This document shows, one piece after another, positions 27,031-36,015 of a stretch of DNA of 64,000 nucleotides (its first letter is position 1; every line of letters starts with the position of its first letter). A program made the translations under genes and the position numbers. Source of the stretch: Tabrizicola piscis (lineage in GTDB: Bacteria; Pseudomonadota; Alphaproteobacteria; Rhodobacterales; Rhodobacteraceae). Where the stretch lies: NCBI RefSeq assembly GCF_003940805.1, contig NZ_CP034328.1, forward strand, positions 310,001 through 374,000. The letters run 5' to 3'. The notes below the pieces were generated by a model. It was not told the DNA's origin. It saw only the letters and a list, made by a program, of their open reading frames with translations, and did no database searches.

Positions 27031-27849
27031 TCACCCCGGCCGGGCCACCAGATTGCGGCGCAGCAGGGCGGCAAGGAAGATGCCGGTCAGCACCAGAATG
27101 ATGGTCGGGGCCGGTGCGCTATCAAGGTAGAAGCTGATCCAGACCCCGGACAGCATCGCAACCAAGGTGACGCCGGTCGCCACGATCAGCATGACCCCGA
27201 AGCTGCGGGCCAACAGGAACGCGATGGCCCCAGGCGCGATCAGAAGGCCGATGGCAAGGATCAGACCGACCGAGGTCAGCGTCGCGACAATGGTCAGCGA
27301 CAGGATCGTCAAAAGGCCGTAGTGCAGCGCCCCCACCCGCAGACCCGACACCTGCGCCTGCGCCGGGTCAAAGGCGTGCAGCATCAGGTCCCGCCATTTC
27401 AGCGCCAGAACCGCTGTGACGGGAAGGGCGATGGCGGCGGCGGTGATCAGGTCACCCTGCCCCACCCCCAGCATGTTGCCAAAAAGGATGTGGTCAAGGT
27501 GAAGCTCGGACGGGAAGGCGGTGTTCAGGACGATGCCAAGCGCGAACATGGCCGAAAACACCACGCCCATCACCGTGTCACGCTTGACCCGGCTATTGGC
27601 GGCCAGAAACCCGGTCAGGAGCGAGGATCCAAGGCCCGCCGCAAATGCCCCCAGCAAAAGCGGCAAGCCCGCCAGATGGGCAATGACAATGCCGGGCAAG
27701 ACCGCATGGCTGACGGCATCACCCATCAGCGCCCAGCCTTTCAGCACCAGAAAGCAGGACAGAAGCGCACAGGGCGGCGCGACGATCAGGACGATCCAGA
27801 ACGCCTTCTGCATGAAGGGAAACTGAAAGGGGAGGAGAAGCGTGTCCAT
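27031..27849 (-). CDS. sitD: Mn/Fe ABC transporter permease (SitD-like)
   Basis: A 272-residue integral membrane protein of the ABC-3 family, with eight or so hydrophobic segments and the family signature KGWALMGDAVSHAVLPGIV at about 39-57, HILFGNMLGVGQGDL and LLIAPGAIAFLLA. Last gene of a four-gene minus-strand operon; its ATG shares one base with the preceding stop (TGATG), so it is coupled. An in-frame GTG one codon upstream is an alternative start. It forms the channel with the paralogous SitC. The metal (Mn2+ more likely than Fe2+ or Zn2+) is inferred from the operator and the family. Confidence 0.85.
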   Translation of the reverse strand: MDTLLLPFQFPFMQKAFWIVLIVAPPCALLSCFLVLKGWALMGDAVSHAVLPGIVIAHLAGLPLLLGAFAAGLGSSLLTGFLAANSRVKRDTVMGVVFSAMFALGIVLNTAFPSELHLDHILFGNMLGVGQGDLITAAAIALPVTAVLALKWRDLMLHAFDPAQAQVSGLRVGALHYGLLTILSLTIVATLTSVGLILAIGLLIAPGAIAFLLARSFGVMLIVATGVTLVAMLSGVWISFYLDSAPAPTIILVLTGIFLAALLRRNLVARPG

Positions 27850-28682
27850 CACACCTCCCTCCCCCGGCGGCGGGTCGCGAAGATGCCGTGCTTTGGGGCA
27901 AAGAGGAACGCCAGCGTGAAGGCAAGCGACTGAAGCAGGACGATGACCCCCCCGGTCGCGCCATCCAGGAAATAGCTGAGATAGGCACCGACAAAGCCGG
28001 ACCCGGCCCCGATGGCGGCAGACAGGGCCAGGAGGCGGGGGAAACGGTCGGTCAGCAGATAGGCAGTGGCACCGGGGGTCACCACCATGGCGACGACAAG
28101 GAAGGCCCCCACGGTCTGCATCGCGGCCACGGTCGAGGCGGAAAGCAGGGTGAAGAAGATCGCCTTCAACAAATCCGGGCGCAGGCCGATGGTGCGGGCA
28201 TGCGCCTCATCGAAGAAGGTGACCATCAGGTCCTTCCACAAGACCAAGAGAACTGCAGCCGAGATGCCACCGATCAGCAGCAGTTGCAGCGTATCCCCGG
28301 GCGAGATGGCAAGGATATTGCCCATGGTGATCGACTGCAGACTGACCGAGGTCGGAAAGATCGAGATCAGGAACAGGCCTAGACCGAAGAAGGCGGTGAA
28401 GATCAGCCCGATGACCGTATCGGTCTTGAGGCCGGACCGGGACGACAGGAACAACATCGCCCCCGCCGCAAGTCCCCCCGACAGAAAGGCCCCCAGCGCG
28501 AAGGGCAGCCCTAGGATATAGGCCCCCGCCACCCCCGGCACGACCGAATGCGAAAGCGCGTCGCCGATCAGCGACCAGCCTTTCAGCATCAGGTAAGCCG
28601 ACAGGAACCCGCAGACCCCACCGACGAGGGCCGACACCCACATGGCGTTGGTCATGTAGCCGTAGGCGAAGGGCTCAAGCAT
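27849..28682 (-). CDS. sitC: Mn/Fe ABC transporter permease (SitC-like)
   Basis: A 277-residue ABC-3 family permease with the same layout as its neighbour: LKGWSLIGDALSHSVVPGVA, ITMGNILAISPGDTLQL and VVTPGATAYLLTDRFPR. I start it at MLEPFAYGYMTNAMW, because the longer frame is built from the repeat hairpins before it. A CGGATGGCCATCCG palindrome (28685-28698) lies directly before the ATG and would mask the ribosome-binding region when folded. Two REP-like hairpins separate it from the ATPase gene. Confidence 0.85.
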   Translation of the reverse strand: MLEPFAYGYMTNAMWVSALVGGVCGFLSAYLMLKGWSLIGDALSHSVVPGVAGAYILGLPFALGAFLSGGLAAGAMLFLSSRSGLKTDTVIGLIFTAFFGLGLFLISIFPTSVSLQSITMGNILAISPGDTLQLLLIGGISAAVLLVLWKDLMVTFFDEAHARTIGLRPDLLKAIFFTLLSASTVAAMQTVGAFLVVAMVVTPGATAYLLTDRFPRLLALSAAIGAGSGFVGAYLSYFLDGATGGVIVLLQSLAFTLAFLFAPKHGIFATRRRGREV

Positions 28683-28702
28683 GGCGGATGGCCATCCGTT
28701 TC

Positions 28703-28751
28703 GGCGCCCCCCTACCCCAGCCCTGCCCCACAAATGGGGGAGGGAGGCGCC
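28703..28751. repeat. GC-rich REP-like hairpin within the sit operon (copy 1)
   Basis: GGCGCCCCCCTACCCC at the left and GGGGGAGGGAGGCGCC at the right can fold into a long hairpin. It lies between the ATPase and SitC genes. A second hairpin with the same GGCGCC ends and C-run/G-run arms follows at 28788-28836. Confidence 0.65.
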
Positions 28752-28787
28752 CAATGATCGAGGGCATGGCACGCGGCTGACAGTCAA

Positions 28788-28836
28788 GGGCGCCCCCCCT
28801 CCCCCTTGTGGAAAGGCGATGGGGGTGGTGGGCGCC
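28788..28836. repeat. GC-rich REP-like hairpin within the sit operon (copy 2)
   Basis: Left arm GGGCGCCCCCCCTCCCCC, right arm GGGGGTGGTGGGCGCC. Together with copy 1 it fills most of the 174-bp gap inside the operon. Such pairs of REP-like hairpins can stabilise the upstream mRNA segment or partly end transcription. Confidence 0.65.
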
Positions 28837-28856
28837 GGAAACGGGTGCGGATCGCA

Positions 28857-29720
28857 TCACTTGTCGCCCTTCCGGCCGTATTGGACGAAGGGCCGTTCGT
28901 CATCGGTGATGATCCGCACTTCGCGCGCGTCTTCGTCATCGTGCAAGTCGGTGCCGCCAAGGGTGAAGTGGCGCAAGACCCCACCAAAGGTCCGCTCCAG
29001 ATTGTCGCGGGTGAAGATCGTCTCGGTCGGGCCATGCGCCAGCACGGTGCCCTTGACCAGTATCGTGCGGTCACAGAACTCGGGCACCGAGCCGAGGTTG
29101 TGGGTCGACACCAGCATCACATGCCCCTCATCCCGCAGGGTGCGGAGAAGCGTGATGATCTGTTCCTCGGTCGTCACATCGACGCCGGTGAAAGGTTCGT
29201 CCAAAAGGATGATCTTGCCTTCCTGCGCCAGTGCGCGGGCCAGAAAGACGCGTTTTTTCTGACCGCCCGACAATTCCCCGATCTGGCGGTGGCGCAAGTC
29301 GGTCAGGCCAAGCCGCGCCAGGGCCTGATCGACCTTGGCGCGGTCATTGGCCGACGGGCGGCGCAGAAAGCCCATGTGGCCAAAGCGGCCCATCATCACC
29401 ACATCTTCGACGAGGACGGGGAAGGACCAGTCCACCTCCTCGGCCTGAGGAACGTAGGCCACAAGGTTCTGGCGCAAGGCATCGCGCACGGGCATGCCCA
29501 GCAGGCGGATGCGGCCATGGGCCAAGGGCAAAAACCCCATGATCGCCTTGAACAGCGTGGATTTTCCCGCCCCGTTCACGCCCACCAAAGCGGTGATCGT
29601 GCCTTTGGGGATGGCAAAACTGGCGTCACGCAGCGCCGTCACGCCGGTGCGGTAGGTGACTGTCACCCCTTCGGCCAGTATGCCGTCCCCTGCCACCGCA
29701 TCCGCCGTTGCGTCGCGCAT
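28857..29720 (-). CDS. sitB: Mn/Fe ABC transporter ATP-binding protein (SitB-like)
   Basis: A 287-residue ABC ATPase: Walker [16 protein letters not shown], the Q-loop in [16 protein letters not shown] (the QxxEVDW form is typical of metal transporters of this family), signature [17 protein letters not shown], Walker [13 protein letters not shown], and the H-loop [10 protein letters not shown]. The C-terminal 40 residues are acidic and His-containing ([14 protein letters not shown]). The start at [11 protein letters not shown] follows GAGGG, 10 bp after the sitA stop; the longer frame overlaps sitA. Confidence 0.9.
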   Translation of the reverse strand: MRDATADAVAGDGILAEGVTVTYRTGVTALRDASFAIPKGTITALVGVNGAGKSTLFKAIMGFLPLAHGRIRLLGMPVRDALRQNLVAYVPQAEEVDWSFPVLVEDVVMMGRFGHMGFLRRPSANDRAKVDQALARLGLTDLRHRQIGELSGGQKKRVFLARALAQEGKIILLDEPFTGVDVTTEEQIITLLRTLRDEGHVMLVSTHNLGSVPEFCDRTILVKGTVLAHGPTETIFTRDNLERTFGGVLRHFTLGGTDLHDDEDAREVRIITDDERPFVQYGRKGDK

Positions 29721-29730
29721 CGCGCCCTCT

Positions 29731-30630
29731 TCAGTTCGCCGCGGGGGCAAGGCCCCGGGCAATGGTTTCGGTCGTCACTCTGAGCAGGTCAAGATAGGTC
29801 GGCACCGGCCCGTCTTCAGCGCTCAGGCTGTCAACGTAGAGGACACCGCCAAACATCGCCCCGGTTTCGCGCGCCACCTGCTCAGCCGGGTCCGAAGACA
29901 CGGTGCTTTCGCAGAACACCGCCGGAATGGCTTGTTCACGCACCCCATCGATCACCGCCTGCACCTGGCGCGGAGTGCCTTGGGCATCCGCGTTGATCGG
30001 CCAGAGGTACAGCTCCTTCAGCCCCAGATCGCGGGCAAGATAGCTGAACGCCCCTTCGCAACTGACCAGCCAGCGCCCGTCTTCCGGCAGGACGGCGATC
30101 TGGTCGCGCAGGGGGCCGATGGCGGCCTTGAGCTGGTCCTTGTAGGTGGCGGCATTCGCGGCAAAGGTCGCCGCATTGGCCGGATCGGCCGCAGTCAGCG
30201 CCGCTGCGATGTTGTCGGTGTAGATCAGCGCGTTATCCAGGCTCATCCACGCATGCGGGTTCGGCTTGCCCTCATAATCGCCACTGCTGATCGGGATTGG
30301 CGTGATCCCGTCGGTCAGCGTGGCCGCAGGCACATCGCCCATGTTGGTCAGGAATTGTTCGAACCAGACCTCCAGCCCAAGACCGTTCCACAAAATCAGA
30401 TCGGCATCTGACGCGGCGACAATGTCCTGCGGGGTGGGTTCATAGCCATGGATTTCGGCCCCGGGTTTGGTGATGGACACGACATCGACCCCCTCGCCCG
30501 CGACATTGCGGGCCATGTCGGCGATGACGGTGAAGGTCGTGACAACCTTCAGGCGATCCTCGGCCAAGGCAGTCAGGGGGGTCAGGCTTAGGACGGTGGA
30601 CAGCAAAAGCAGACGGCGGGTCAGGGGCAT
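29731..30630 (-). CDS. sitA: Mn/Fe ABC transporter substrate-binding protein (SitA-like)
   Basis: A 299-residue periplasmic cluster A-I metal-binding protein. The signal peptide is residues 1-25 ([19 protein letters not shown]). The metal ligands of the family are visible: His in [12 protein letters not shown], His in [14 protein letters not shown], Glu in [10 protein letters not shown], and a C-terminal Asp in [12 protein letters not shown]. The PHAWMS motif is usual in Mn/Fe-type members, and there is no long His-rich loop as in ZnuA. First gene of sitABCD; a Mur/Fur-like box lies 29-49 bp before the ATG. Confidence 0.9.
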   Translation of the reverse strand: MPLTRRLLLLSTVLSLTPLTALAEDRLKVVTTFTVIADMARNVAGEGVDVVSITKPGAEIHGYEPTPQDIVAASDADLILWNGLGLEVWFEQFLTNMGDVPAATLTDGITPIPISSGDYEGKPNPHAWMSLDNALIYTDNIAAALTAADPANAATFAANAATYKDQLKAAIGPLRDQIAVLPEDGRWLVSCEGAFSYLARDLGLKELYLWPINADAQGTPRQVQAVIDGVREQAIPAVFCESTVSSDPAEQVARETGAMFGGVLYVDSLSAEDGPVPTYLDLLRVTTETIARGLAPAAN

Positions 30631-30658
30631 GGAAAACCTCGTGCTGTGGACAGTGGAA

Positions 30659-30679
30659 TGTAAATGAGAACTATTTGCA
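30659..30679 (-). promoter_or_regulatory. Mur/Fur-family box upstream of sitA
   Basis: Read on the plus strand TGTAAAT-N7-ATTTGCA (arms 7 bases, one mismatch), located just before sitA. Alphaproteobacterial Mur, the manganese-responsive Fur relative, recognises closely similar TGCAAAT-type dyads at sit and mntH promoters. Binding by Fur or Irr cannot be excluded by eye. Confidence 0.6.
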
Positions 30680-30872
30680 AGTAGACAAGTGCCCAAGGCA
30701 GAAGAATTGTCGCACGGCAGCGGTTCCTCCCACCGTCCCCAGCGACGCTCTTTTGAGAGACTTCAGTCAACGCGCAACATCCTGCGTGTTGACCTCCCGT
30801 GGACCCCAATGTGGACCAAAGGGGGGCCAAGAGCCTGAAATCGTTGTGTGATGCTGGTTCGCCAATGGGAAT
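30680..30872. other. non-coding gap between sitA and tRNA-Arg
   Basis: 193 bp without a convincing gene. It holds two GTGGACC repeats (CGTGGACCCCAATGTGGACC) and a small dyad CCAATGGGAATTGG next to the tRNA 3' end. An 88-codon minus-strand frame here overlaps the sit promoter and has no recognisable feature. tRNA 3' ends are common integration targets, but no integrase is present. Confidence 0.4.
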
Positions 30873-30949
<77 letters not shown>

Positions 30950-31036
30950 CTGAGCGCGTCCTTAGCCTAATGCCGGAGGGGTTTCAACGGCAAAGGACAC
31001 GATTGTCGCCCGCGCAGTGCGCGACGTCATCCAGCC

Positions 31037-32263
31037 TCAGCCGTCGTTGAACAGATCGCGGGCAAGCTCCAGCGCCGAGACCAGTTTGTCCACCTCCTCG
31101 ACCGTGTTGTAGAGGCCGAAAGACGCGCGGCACGAGGCTGTGACGCCCAGATGCTCCATCAGCGGCATGGCGCAGTGGGTGCCAGCGCGCACGGCGATTC
31201 CGCGCTTGTCGAGGATGGTAGAAATATCGTGGGCATGGGCCGCGCCGTCCAGTGTGAAGGAAAAGATCGCGCCCTTGGTGGCGGACTTGCCCTGCAGGTT
31301 CAGCCAGTTGAGGCCGGTCAGCCGATCGCGGGCATAGTCCCGCAAGCTGTGCTCATGCGCAGCGATGTTGGCCATACCAAGGCCCATCATGTATTCCAGC
31401 GCCACCCCAAGGCCGATCTGCTGGACGATACCTGGTGTCCCCGCCTCGAACTTCATCGGCGGGTCGTTCCAAGTGACCGTATCGCGCGTCACGTCGCGGA
31501 TCATGTCGCCACCGCCAAGGAAGGGGCGCATCTCGGCTTGCCGTTCGGCCTTGATGTAGATCCCGCCAGACCCCGAGGGGCCGTACAGCTTGTGCCCGGT
31601 GATGGCGTAGAAATCGCACCCCAGCGACTGCACATCAACCGGCATGTGGACTGCCGCCTGTGACCCGTCCACCAGCACCGGCACGCCCTTGTCATGCGCC
31701 CCACGCGCAATCGCGGCCACATCGACCACGGTGCCCAGCACATTCGACATATGGGTCACGGCCACAAGCTTCGTCCGCGGGCCGATGGCATCGATCACCG
31801 CCTGCGGGTCCAGATCGCCGTTTGCGTCCACCTCGACCCATTTCAGCACCACGCCCTGCCGTTCGCGCAGGAAGTGCCAGGGGACGATGTTGGCGTGATG
31901 CTCCATCACCGACAGCACGATTTCGTCGCCCGCCTGCAGGCGCGGGGCGGCCCAGCCATAGGACACCAGATTGATCGCCTCGGTCGTGCCCGAGGTGAAG
32001 ACGATCTCGTCCTCCGACGCGGCATTCAGAAAGCGGGCGATGGTGCCACGCACGCCCTCATACTTTTCGGTCGCAAGGTTGGAAAGGTAGTGCAACCCCC
32101 TGTGAACATTGGCATATTCCATCGAATAGGCCTGCGTCACCGCATCAATCACCACTTGCGGCTTTTGCGCCGATGCGCCGTTGTCCAGATAGACCAGCGG
32201 CTTGCCGTTCACCTGCCGTGACAGGATCGGGAAATCGGCGCGCACTTTCGCGACATCATACAT
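31037..32263 (-). CDS. sufS: cysteine desulfurase SufS
   Basis: A 408-residue group II cysteine desulfurase, supplying sulfur to the SufBCD scaffold. The PLP Lys is in AITGHKLYGPSGSGG, and the catalytic Cys is in TASCRASFGLYNT, with the family HCAMPLMEHLG stretch before it. I start at ATG 32263 because GGAGG is 9 bases upstream; a TTG two codons earlier would be too close to that site. Its start overlaps the Yip1 gene end by 8 bp. It is the last gene of the long suf operon; no sufA, sufT or sufE follows before the tRNA. Confidence 0.94.
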   Translation of the reverse strand: MYDVAKVRADFPILSRQVNGKPLVYLDNGASAQKPQVVIDAVTQAYSMEYANVHRGLHYLSNLATEKYEGVRGTIARFLNAASEDEIVFTSGTTEAINLVSYGWAAPRLQAGDEIVLSVMEHHANIVPWHFLRERQGVVLKWVEVDANGDLDPQAVIDAIGPRTKLVAVTHMSNVLGTVVDVAAIARGAHDKGVPVLVDGSQAAVHMPVDVQSLGCDFYAITGHKLYGPSGSGGIYIKAERQAEMRPFLGGGDMIRDVTRDTVTWNDPPMKFEAGTPGIVQQIGLGVALEYMMGLGMANIAAHEHSLRDYARDRLTGLNWLNLQGKSATKGAIFSFTLDGAAHAHDISTILDKRGIAVRAGTHCAMPLMEHLGVTASCRASFGLYNTVEEVDKLVSALELARDLFNDG

Positions 32264-32852
32264 TGCCAAGGGCCTCCGGCCCCAAGATCAGGGACAGCAT
32301 CAGGACCAGCACCATAGCCACCCCGAAACTGGCCACCAGAATACCCGCCAGCACCTTCCCGCGGGACGCAAAGCCATGCAGCTCGGCGATGAAGCTGGTC
32401 AGCAGCCAGAAGAACAGGACCAGACCGCCAATACTCACCAACCCGGCCAGCAAAGGGGCGATGAGGAACACCACAAGCTGCGCCACCTGCACCCCCAGCA
32501 TGATGACCTGCAACCAGACCACCACCAAAAGCGTATCGGGCAGGCTGCCCTTGCCCGACCACGCGCGGCCGATGCGAAAGATCAGCAGCACAGACCCGGC
32601 CAGAACCAGCCATTGCACCGCCGCCGCGCGCAGCGGGCTTTCCATCATGAACAGCGCCAGCGGATCGTCGGTCGGCGGCAGCACTAGATAGCCCAGATGC
32701 ATCAGGAATGCCGAGGCCACCGCCATCAGCAACAGGCCGATGGTCCGGGCGGGCAAGGGCACGCCAAGCGCCAGCAGGCTGCGCACCCCGGCGCGCGGGT
32801 CTTGCAGCGACAGGCGCGCAAGGGCCACGATCTGTTCGCCCAAACCGGTCAT
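32256..32852 (-). CDS. Yip1-family membrane protein
   Basis: A 198-residue protein with five hydrophobic segments (about 37-57, 75-98, 105-130, 132-155, 168-192) and the Yip1 pattern: a short polar N-terminus with LARLSLQDPRAGVRSLLALG, then RAWSGKGSLPDTLLVVVWLQ. Yip1-domain proteins are poorly understood in bacteria. Overlaps on both sides (4 bp with the upstream gene, 8 bp with sufS) put it firmly inside the suf operon. Whether it helps Fe-S assembly at the membrane is unknown. Confidence 0.75.
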   Translation of the reverse strand: MTGLGEQIVALARLSLQDPRAGVRSLLALGVPLPARTIGLLLMAVASAFLMHLGYLVLPPTDDPLALFMMESPLRAAAVQWLVLAGSVLLIFRIGRAWSGKGSLPDTLLVVVWLQVIMLGVQVAQLVVFLIAPLLAGLVSIGGLVLFFWLLTSFIAELHGFASRGKVLAGILVASFGVAMVLVLMLSLILGPEALGNV

Positions 32853-33328
32853 CCGCGTTCCACCTCATGCAGCATGGTCAGCCAAAGCCACAGAAAGCCC
32901 AGCCCTACCACAGTGTTGACCAGCCAAAGCGCCGGGCCGGGGCCGATCATGCCCTGCACCAACCCCTGCAGCAGCATCAAGGGGCTGATCGTCGCCAGCC
33001 CCCAGAACAGCGCGATCCGCGCGCCGTACCATGTGCCTTTGCCACCAAAGGCGCGCGCAACAACGCGGCTCAGGGCGGCCAGACCATACCACAGCGGGAT
33101 CGTCGCCAGTACCGCCAGCCCCCGGCCAAGAATGCGCGGCGCTGCCGAAGGCTCGTTGGCCAGAAACGCCTCACGCGCGGCGGCGGGCCATTGGCCGACG
33201 AAGGCCAGGATCAGGAACACAAGGAGAAGCGTGAAGGCAAACGGCTCCGACACGCCGCGCGCCAGATGGCGGCGCACGGCCGCGCGCGGCGACCGCCAGG
33301 TGTCCACCAGATCCGTGGTGACGGTCAT
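32849..33328 (-). CDS. small Yip1-like membrane protein
   Basis: A 159-residue protein with four hydrophobic segments (about 28-47, 67-87, 100-125, 130-152) resembling its downstream neighbour: LVDTWRSPRAAVRRHLARGV, a FGGKGTWYGARIALFWGLAT stretch analogous to the neighbour's GKGSLPDTLLV, and a terminal WLTMLHEVERG. Probably a diverged paralogue of the adjacent Yip1 protein. It overlaps sufD and the next gene by 4 bp each, so translation is coupled along sufD-yip-yip-sufS. Confidence 0.65.
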   Translation of the reverse strand: MTVTTDLVDTWRSPRAAVRRHLARGVSEPFAFTLLLVFLILAFVGQWPAAAREAFLANEPSAAPRILGRGLAVLATIPLWYGLAALSRVVARAFGGKGTWYGARIALFWGLATISPLMLLQGLVQGMIGPGPALWLVNTVVGLGFLWLWLTMLHEVERG

Positions 33329-34626
33329 TTGCCCCCCTTGGACGCGTGACGGGCCAGCCAGCCCTCAAGCCGGGTGCGGATATCCTCGGCAATCGCCTCA
33401 TCGGCGATTTCCTCGATGGTCTGGGCAAGGAAGGCGAGAACCAGCAGCGCCTGCGCCGACGCGCGCGGCACGCCACGCGATTGCAGGTAGAACAGCGCCG
33501 TTTCATCAATCGCACCCGAGGTGGAGCCGTGGCTGCACTTCACGTCATCGGCGTAGATCTCAAGCTCAGGCTTGGCAAGGAACTGGCTGTCCTCGTCCAG
33601 CAGCAGGCTTTGGCTGATCTGATAGCCATCCGTCTTCTGCGCCCCGGGCTTGACCAGGATCTTGCCCTGAAAGACGCCAGTCGCGCCGTTCATCAGCACT
33701 TTCTTGAACACCTGCCGGCTTTCGCAATCCGCGGCGGTATGGGTGACAAAGACCGTGTCGTCGTGATGGAAATCCCCATCCCCGACGGCGGCCCCGGCCA
33801 GATGCGCGCTGGCATTGGGGCCAACAAGGTCAATCACCGCCTCGTTCCGGGTCAGCCGACCATTCGCGGTCAGCGTGAAGGACTTGAACAACGCCCGCGC
33901 CTGGACCTGCGCGAAGACATGCGTCGCCGCGCGGCGTTCATGGTCGCGGCCCTGCACCCGGATGTGGTGGAAGGCAGCCCCTTCGCCCACGTCCACCTCC
34001 AGCACCTTGGTCAGGCGTGCCGCCCCGGGGCCGCTTTCCAGCAGCGTCAGGCTCGCACCCGGTTCAACCTTCACGCAATGGTGCAGGATTGCATCGGAAG
34101 CCTCTGAGTCATGGTGATAAATCAGCGCAACGGGGCGGGCGGCCTTGCCCGTCACTCGGATCAGGACACCATCCGTGGCATGCGCAGACCCCAGCGCCGC
34201 AAAGGGCCGGGCGACCGGGGTTTGACCCCGCGCTTCCAGTACGCCGTAAAGCCCCTGCGCCCAGTGGATATGCGCCTGCCCTGCCGTCTCCAGCCGCTCG
34301 ATCTCGACACCGGCAAGCGCCAGATCGTCCGAGGCGACGGGGTCGAACACCCCATCGGTAAAGACGATCTTCAGTCGGTCGATGGCTTCGAACACCGGCG
34401 CTTCATCGCCGGGGTTGAACCGGGCGGCCACGGGCGCGTTCGGGGCGTTCAGGCTCGCCGGATCGGTGTAGCGCCAGTATTCATCGCGCCGCTGCGGCAG
34501 GCCCATCGCCGTCAGGCGGGCCAGCGCATCGTTTTGGGCAGCAGCCAGCCACCCCGCGCCGGCTTTGGGCTGAAGCCCTGCCAGACGGGCAACCAGCGCG
34601 TCCTCCTTGACCTTCGCCAGCGCCAT
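33325..34626 (-). CDS. sufD: Fe-S cluster assembly protein SufD
   Basis: A 433-residue SufB/SufD-family protein. RRDEYWRYTDPASLN is the N-terminal family motif; the beta-helix core and the C-terminal YADDVKCSHGSTSGAIDETA and YLQSRGVPRASAQALLVLAF stretches are typical of SufD. It forms the SufBC2D scaffold with SufB and SufC. The start ATG shares one base with the sufC stop (TGATG); the longer open frame only extends into sufC. Confidence 0.93.
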   Translation of the reverse strand: MALAKVKEDALVARLAGLQPKAGAGWLAAAQNDALARLTAMGLPQRRDEYWRYTDPASLNAPNAPVAARFNPGDEAPVFEAIDRLKIVFTDGVFDPVASDDLALAGVEIERLETAGQAHIHWAQGLYGVLEARGQTPVARPFAALGSAHATDGVLIRVTGKAARPVALIYHHDSEASDAILHHCVKVEPGASLTLLESGPGAARLTKVLEVDVGEGAAFHHIRVQGRDHERRAATHVFAQVQARALFKSFTLTANGRLTRNEAVIDLVGPNASAHLAGAAVGDGDFHHDDTVFVTHTAADCESRQVFKKVLMNGATGVFQGKILVKPGAQKTDGYQISQSLLLDEDSQFLAKPELEIYADDVKCSHGSTSGAIDETALFYLQSRGVPRASAQALLVLAFLAQTIEEIADEAIAEDIRTRLEGWLARHASKGGK

Positions 34627-35381
34627 CAGTTCACCTCGGACAGAATATCGGCATAGCCATTGGCCTCGACCTCCAGCGCCAGTTCCGGGCCGCCAGTGCG
34701 GATGATCTGGCCTGCAGCCATGATATGCACGACGTCCGGTTTGATATGGTCCAACAGCCGCTGGTAATGCGTGATGACAAGGAAGGACCGCCCGGCATCG
34801 CGCAGCGCGTTCACCCCGTCGGCCACCAGCTTCATCGCATCCACGTCCAGACCGCTGTCGGTCTCGTCCAGGATGCACATCTTGGGTTCCAGCATCGCCA
34901 TCTGCAGGATCTCGTTGCGCTTTTTCTCGCCGCCGGAAAAGCCCACGTTGACGGGCCGCTTCAGCATGTCAGCGTCGATCTTCAGCGCCTTGGCCTTTTC
35001 GCGCACCAGCTTGAGGAACTCTGCCGCGCTCAACTCCGGCTCGCCGCGCGATTTCTTCTGCGCATTCACCGCCGTGCGCAGGAAGGTCATGTTGCCCACG
35101 CCGGGGATTTCCACCGGATACTGGAACGCAAGGAACAGCCCCGCCGCCGCCCGCGCCTCGGGCTCCATCTCCAGCAGCTCCTCGCCCTCCAGCGTGGCCG
35201 AGCCTTCGGTGACGGTGTAGCCCTCACGTCCGGCAAGCACATAGGACAGCGTCGACTTGCCAGACCCATTGGGCCCCATGATCGCATGCACTTCGCCCGG
35301 ACCGATGGACAGGTTGACCCCGCGCAGGATCACCTTGTCCTCTTCTTCAAGTTTGACGTGCAGGTTCTTGATATCAAGCAT
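34626..35381 (-). CDS. sufC: Fe-S cluster assembly ATPase SufC
   Basis: A 251-residue ABC-type ATPase: Walker A IMGPNGSGKSTLSYVLAG, signature VGFSGGEKKRNEILQMA and Walker B MCILDETDSGLDVDAM, all in the SufC form. It drives conformational change in SufBCD. The start MLDIKNLHVKLEEED follows AGGAAG. In this window sufC is separated from sufB by four unrelated ORFs of about 2 kb, which is unusual, since sufB and sufC are normally adjacent. Confidence 0.95.
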   Translation of the reverse strand: MLDIKNLHVKLEEEDKVILRGVNLSIGPGEVHAIMGPNGSGKSTLSYVLAGREGYTVTEGSATLEGEELLEMEPEARAAAGLFLAFQYPVEIPGVGNMTFLRTAVNAQKKSRGEPELSAAEFLKLVREKAKALKIDADMLKRPVNVGFSGGEKKRNEILQMAMLEPKMCILDETDSGLDVDAMKLVADGVNALRDAGRSFLVITHYQRLLDHIKPDVVHIMAAGQIIRTGGPELALEVEANGYADILSEVN

Positions 35382-35413
35382 GTTCTTCTTCCTGAATTGG
35401 GGGCTGTCCGGGG

Positions 35414-36004
35414 TCAGCGCGGGTCGGCGAACCAACCGATGACCTGGGTCAGCATGTCTGGCGGGATCGGGCCGGGGGTCACGGTAAACCGCGCCATCCG
35501 CCCGATGGTTTCTTCTCTCTGCGCAAGCCTTTCGACCGCATGGTAATAGGCGCGCGGGGTGTAGTCGTCGAACAGGACCGTGGTCGGCCGCTTCGCCCGC
35601 AGCATCACCGCCACAAGACAGGCCGCCCGAAACCGCCCGTCGATCAACACAAGATCAGGCTCGCCCAGATCAGGCCGGTCCCAGACCGAAAGGGCATAAC
35701 GATGATAGCGCCCGGCCCCTTGCCACGTGCTTGGGCGCCCCCAACCCTTTGTCGGCCCAATGTCGACGTAGTGCACGGTTGCGCGCGCCGAAATACCAGC
35801 CAGATGCGTGGTCAACTGGTCGGCCCAGGCCTTGTCACTTTCGACAGTGACCACCCGGACGCCCGCCCTTGCCGCCAGCTCTGTGGACCCGCCGCTGCCG
35901 TACTCCACGATCATCCGCGCCGTCGCATAGTGGCGCGCAACAAAAGCGGCGACCTCGGGCGGAAAGGTCAGCTCGTAAGTCATGTCTGGCGTGGCGTCGG
36001 TCAT
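35414..36004 (-). CDS. methyltransferase-like protein inserted in the suf operon
   Basis: A 196-residue protein with a Rossmann-type pattern: MIVEYGSGGSTELAARAGVR (a motif I-like glycine loop), VRVVTVESDKAWADQL (acidic residue after strand 2), and PDLVLIDGRFRAACLVAVML followed by TVLFDDYTPRAYYHAVERL. This resembles small SAM-dependent methyltransferases found beside glycan genes. Function is unknown. It follows the FkbM gene by 11 bp and precedes sufC by 32 bp on the same strand; the pair looks like cargo inserted between sufB and sufC. Confidence 0.65.
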   Translation of the reverse strand: MTDATPDMTYELTFPPEVAAFVARHYATARMIVEYGSGGSTELAARAGVRVVTVESDKAWADQLTTHLAGISARATVHYVDIGPTKGWGRPSTWQGAGRYHRYALSVWDRPDLGEPDLVLIDGRFRAACLVAVMLRAKRPTTVLFDDYTPRAYYHAVERLAQREETIGRMARFTVTPGPIPPDMLTQVIGWFADPR

Positions 36005-36015
36005 ACCCCTGCCCC

